From: Labrys miyagiensis
GTDB lineage: Bacteria > Pseudomonadota > Alphaproteobacteria > Rhizobiales > Labraceae
Assembly: GCF_030160835.1 (NCBI RefSeq)
Contig: NZ_BSPC01000066.1
Location: 124,001 to 188,000 of the forward strand
Length of the DNA: 64,000 nt
Direction: 5' to 3'
In this document: positions 63,355 through 64,000 of the stretch, piece after piece
How the letters are laid out: each line of letters opens with the position of its first letter
How positions within the stretch are numbered: position 1 is the stretch's first letter
Translations under genes and position numbers: made by a program
The notes under the pieces: generated by a model
Databases searched by the model: none
Told to the model about the DNA's origin: nothing
What the model saw: the letters and a program-made list of their open reading frames with translations, nothing else

Positions 63355-64000
63355 ATGTGCCAGACATATATTGGCTACTGCCGAGTCAGCACGGCAGAGC
63401 AGGGCAAGAGCGGCTTAGGCCTCGAAGCTCAGCAAATGGCCGTAGAATCGTTTGTGAAGGCCGCTGGTGCCGATGCAAGGCTTCTGGCCTCATATACCGA
63501 GGTTGAGTCCGGCAAGCGTGCAGATCGTCCTGAACTGGCTAAGGCCATGAGGCAGGCAAAGCTCACCAAGTCTCGGTTGCTGATTGCGAAGCTCGATAGG
63601 CTCACCAGAAATGTTCACTTCCTGACAGGATTGATGGAAGGTGGAGTCGAGTTCGTTGCATGCGATATGCCAAATGCCAATGAACTGACGATTCATATCA
63701 TGGTGGCTGTAGCGCAGGCTGAGGCCAAAGCTATCTCAGCTAGGACCAAGGCAGCATTACAGGCTGCAAAAGCCCGTGGAACCAAGCTCGGCAATCCGAA
63801 TGGTGCAAAGCATCTAGTGGGATATGATGTGAAGGTTGCTCATGCTGCTAACAAAAATAAGGCAGATGCCAGAGCCAGAGAGATGAAAGATACCATAGAC
63901 GGCTATCGGGCTATGGGTATCGAGTCTGCCAATGCCATTGCTCAGAAACTAAACGATGATGGCATTAAGCCTAGCCGTGGTGAACGCTGGTATGCCAAAA
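63355..64000 (+). CDS. Serine recombinase (resolvase family), cut by the window end
   Basis: The frame is open to the window edge. It starts MCQTYIGYCRVSTAEQGKSG, with the catalytic serine S12 in YCRVST. The resolvase core continues with YTEVESGKRADRPELAKAM, LLIAKLDRLTRN and the EAKAISARTKAAL region. A HTH-like tail (NAIAQKLNDDGIKPSRGERWYAK) follows. The ATG at 63355 follows GAGGG. An in-frame ATG at 63319 is possible but has poor spacing to AGGA. It may serve the island's own movement or resolve a nested element. The preceding 63083-63354 contains nothing recognisable. Confidence 0.88.
   Translation, partial: MCQTYIGYCRVSTAEQGKSGLGLEAQQMAVESFVKAAGADARLLASYTEVESGKRADRPELAKAMRQAKLTKSRLLIAKLDRLTRNVHFLTGLMEGGVEFVACDMPNANELTIHIMVAVAQAEAKAISARTKAALQAAKARGTKLGNPNGAKHLVGYDVKVAHAANKNKADARAREMKDTIDGYRAMGIESANAIAQKLNDDGIKPSRGERWYAK

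Larger units (their letters stand above)
56590..64000. mobile_element. Left part of a genomic island (continues past the window)
   Basis: At about 56590 base composition changes from GC-rich to AT-rich inside a gene that loses its normal ending. A tyrosine integrase starts 120 bases later. The rest of the window holds small or unknown genes, a Mrr-like nuclease, an immunity-like protein and a serine recombinase, and none of the intergenic inverted repeats found in the first 56 kb. This is the pattern of an integrative element using a protein-coding 3' end as attachment site. The right end and attR are outside the window. Confidence 0.75.

Noticed and set aside
1-64000. tRNA or rRNA genes
   Set aside because: A visual scan for T-arm motifs (GGTTCGAATCC-like) with pairing acceptor stems and for rRNA signatures found none. 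A tRNAscan run would be decisive.

Overview
The window reads as chromosome of a GC-rich alphaproteobacterium, most likely of the order Hyphomicrobiales (Rhizobiales). Pointers are a MucR/Ros regulator, a FeuP/FeuQ two-component pair with a small FeuN-like gene in front, DUF1491 and DUF5330 proteins, a Rhizobium etli-type L-asparaginase, and intergenic inverted repeats of types common in this order. No genus is claimed. No rRNA, tRNA or CRISPR array was found.

Positions 1-56590 are dense core-like chromosome. Region by region: a galactose mutarotase tail, cysteine synthase, asparaginase and succinate-semialdehyde dehydrogenase (1-4200); a membrane protein, a lipoprotein hydrolase, a COQ7-type hydroxylase and a lower-GC DUF2971 gene (4300-8200); a 1.6 kb stretch without genes (8179-9766); methylmalonyl-CoA mutase mutA-mutB (9767-13260); a DUF853 ATPase, a catalytically dead receiver protein, an M20 peptidase, a zinc dehydrogenase and MurJ (13876-20295); oxidative-stress and protein-repair genes sodB, ptrB, msrB (20879-24237); mucR, sufE and a DivJ-like kinase (24893-29160); an ADP-ribosylglycohydrolase coupled to a tiny gene (29957-31050); a class A PBP with DUF1214 and DUF1254 partners (31197-34566); two secreted trypsin-like proteases (36581-38139); feuN-feuP-feuQ (38479-40874); a MazE/MazF-like toxin-antitoxin pair (40896-41481).

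From 41603 to 55830 lies a large minus-strand envelope locus. It encodes a 1845-residue protein with an N-terminal LprI-like domain and about ten beta-sandwich-like repeats, a 1998-residue alpha-2-macroglobulin that has lost its thioester cysteine, and penicillin-binding protein 1C. The first two overlap by 4 bases. They probably form a periplasmic protease-trap and wall-repair system, and the giant first protein is the least described part.

At about 56590 the sequence turns AT-rich inside the 3' end of an HCCA-isomerase-like gene, immediately before a tyrosine integrase. This looks like the left end of a genomic island that continues past the window. The island carries the integrase, small membrane proteins, a Mrr-like nuclease, several unknown genes, an orphan Rap1a/Tai-like immunity protein and a serine recombinase cut by the window edge. 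Between 58362 and 58618 there are eleven GANTC sites (the CcrM methylation motif) where about one is expected by chance, some arranged as phased palindromes. This is the strongest unexplained signal in the window.

At least nine intergenic inverted-repeat pairs, several REPIN-like, are scattered over the core region and none was seen in the island.
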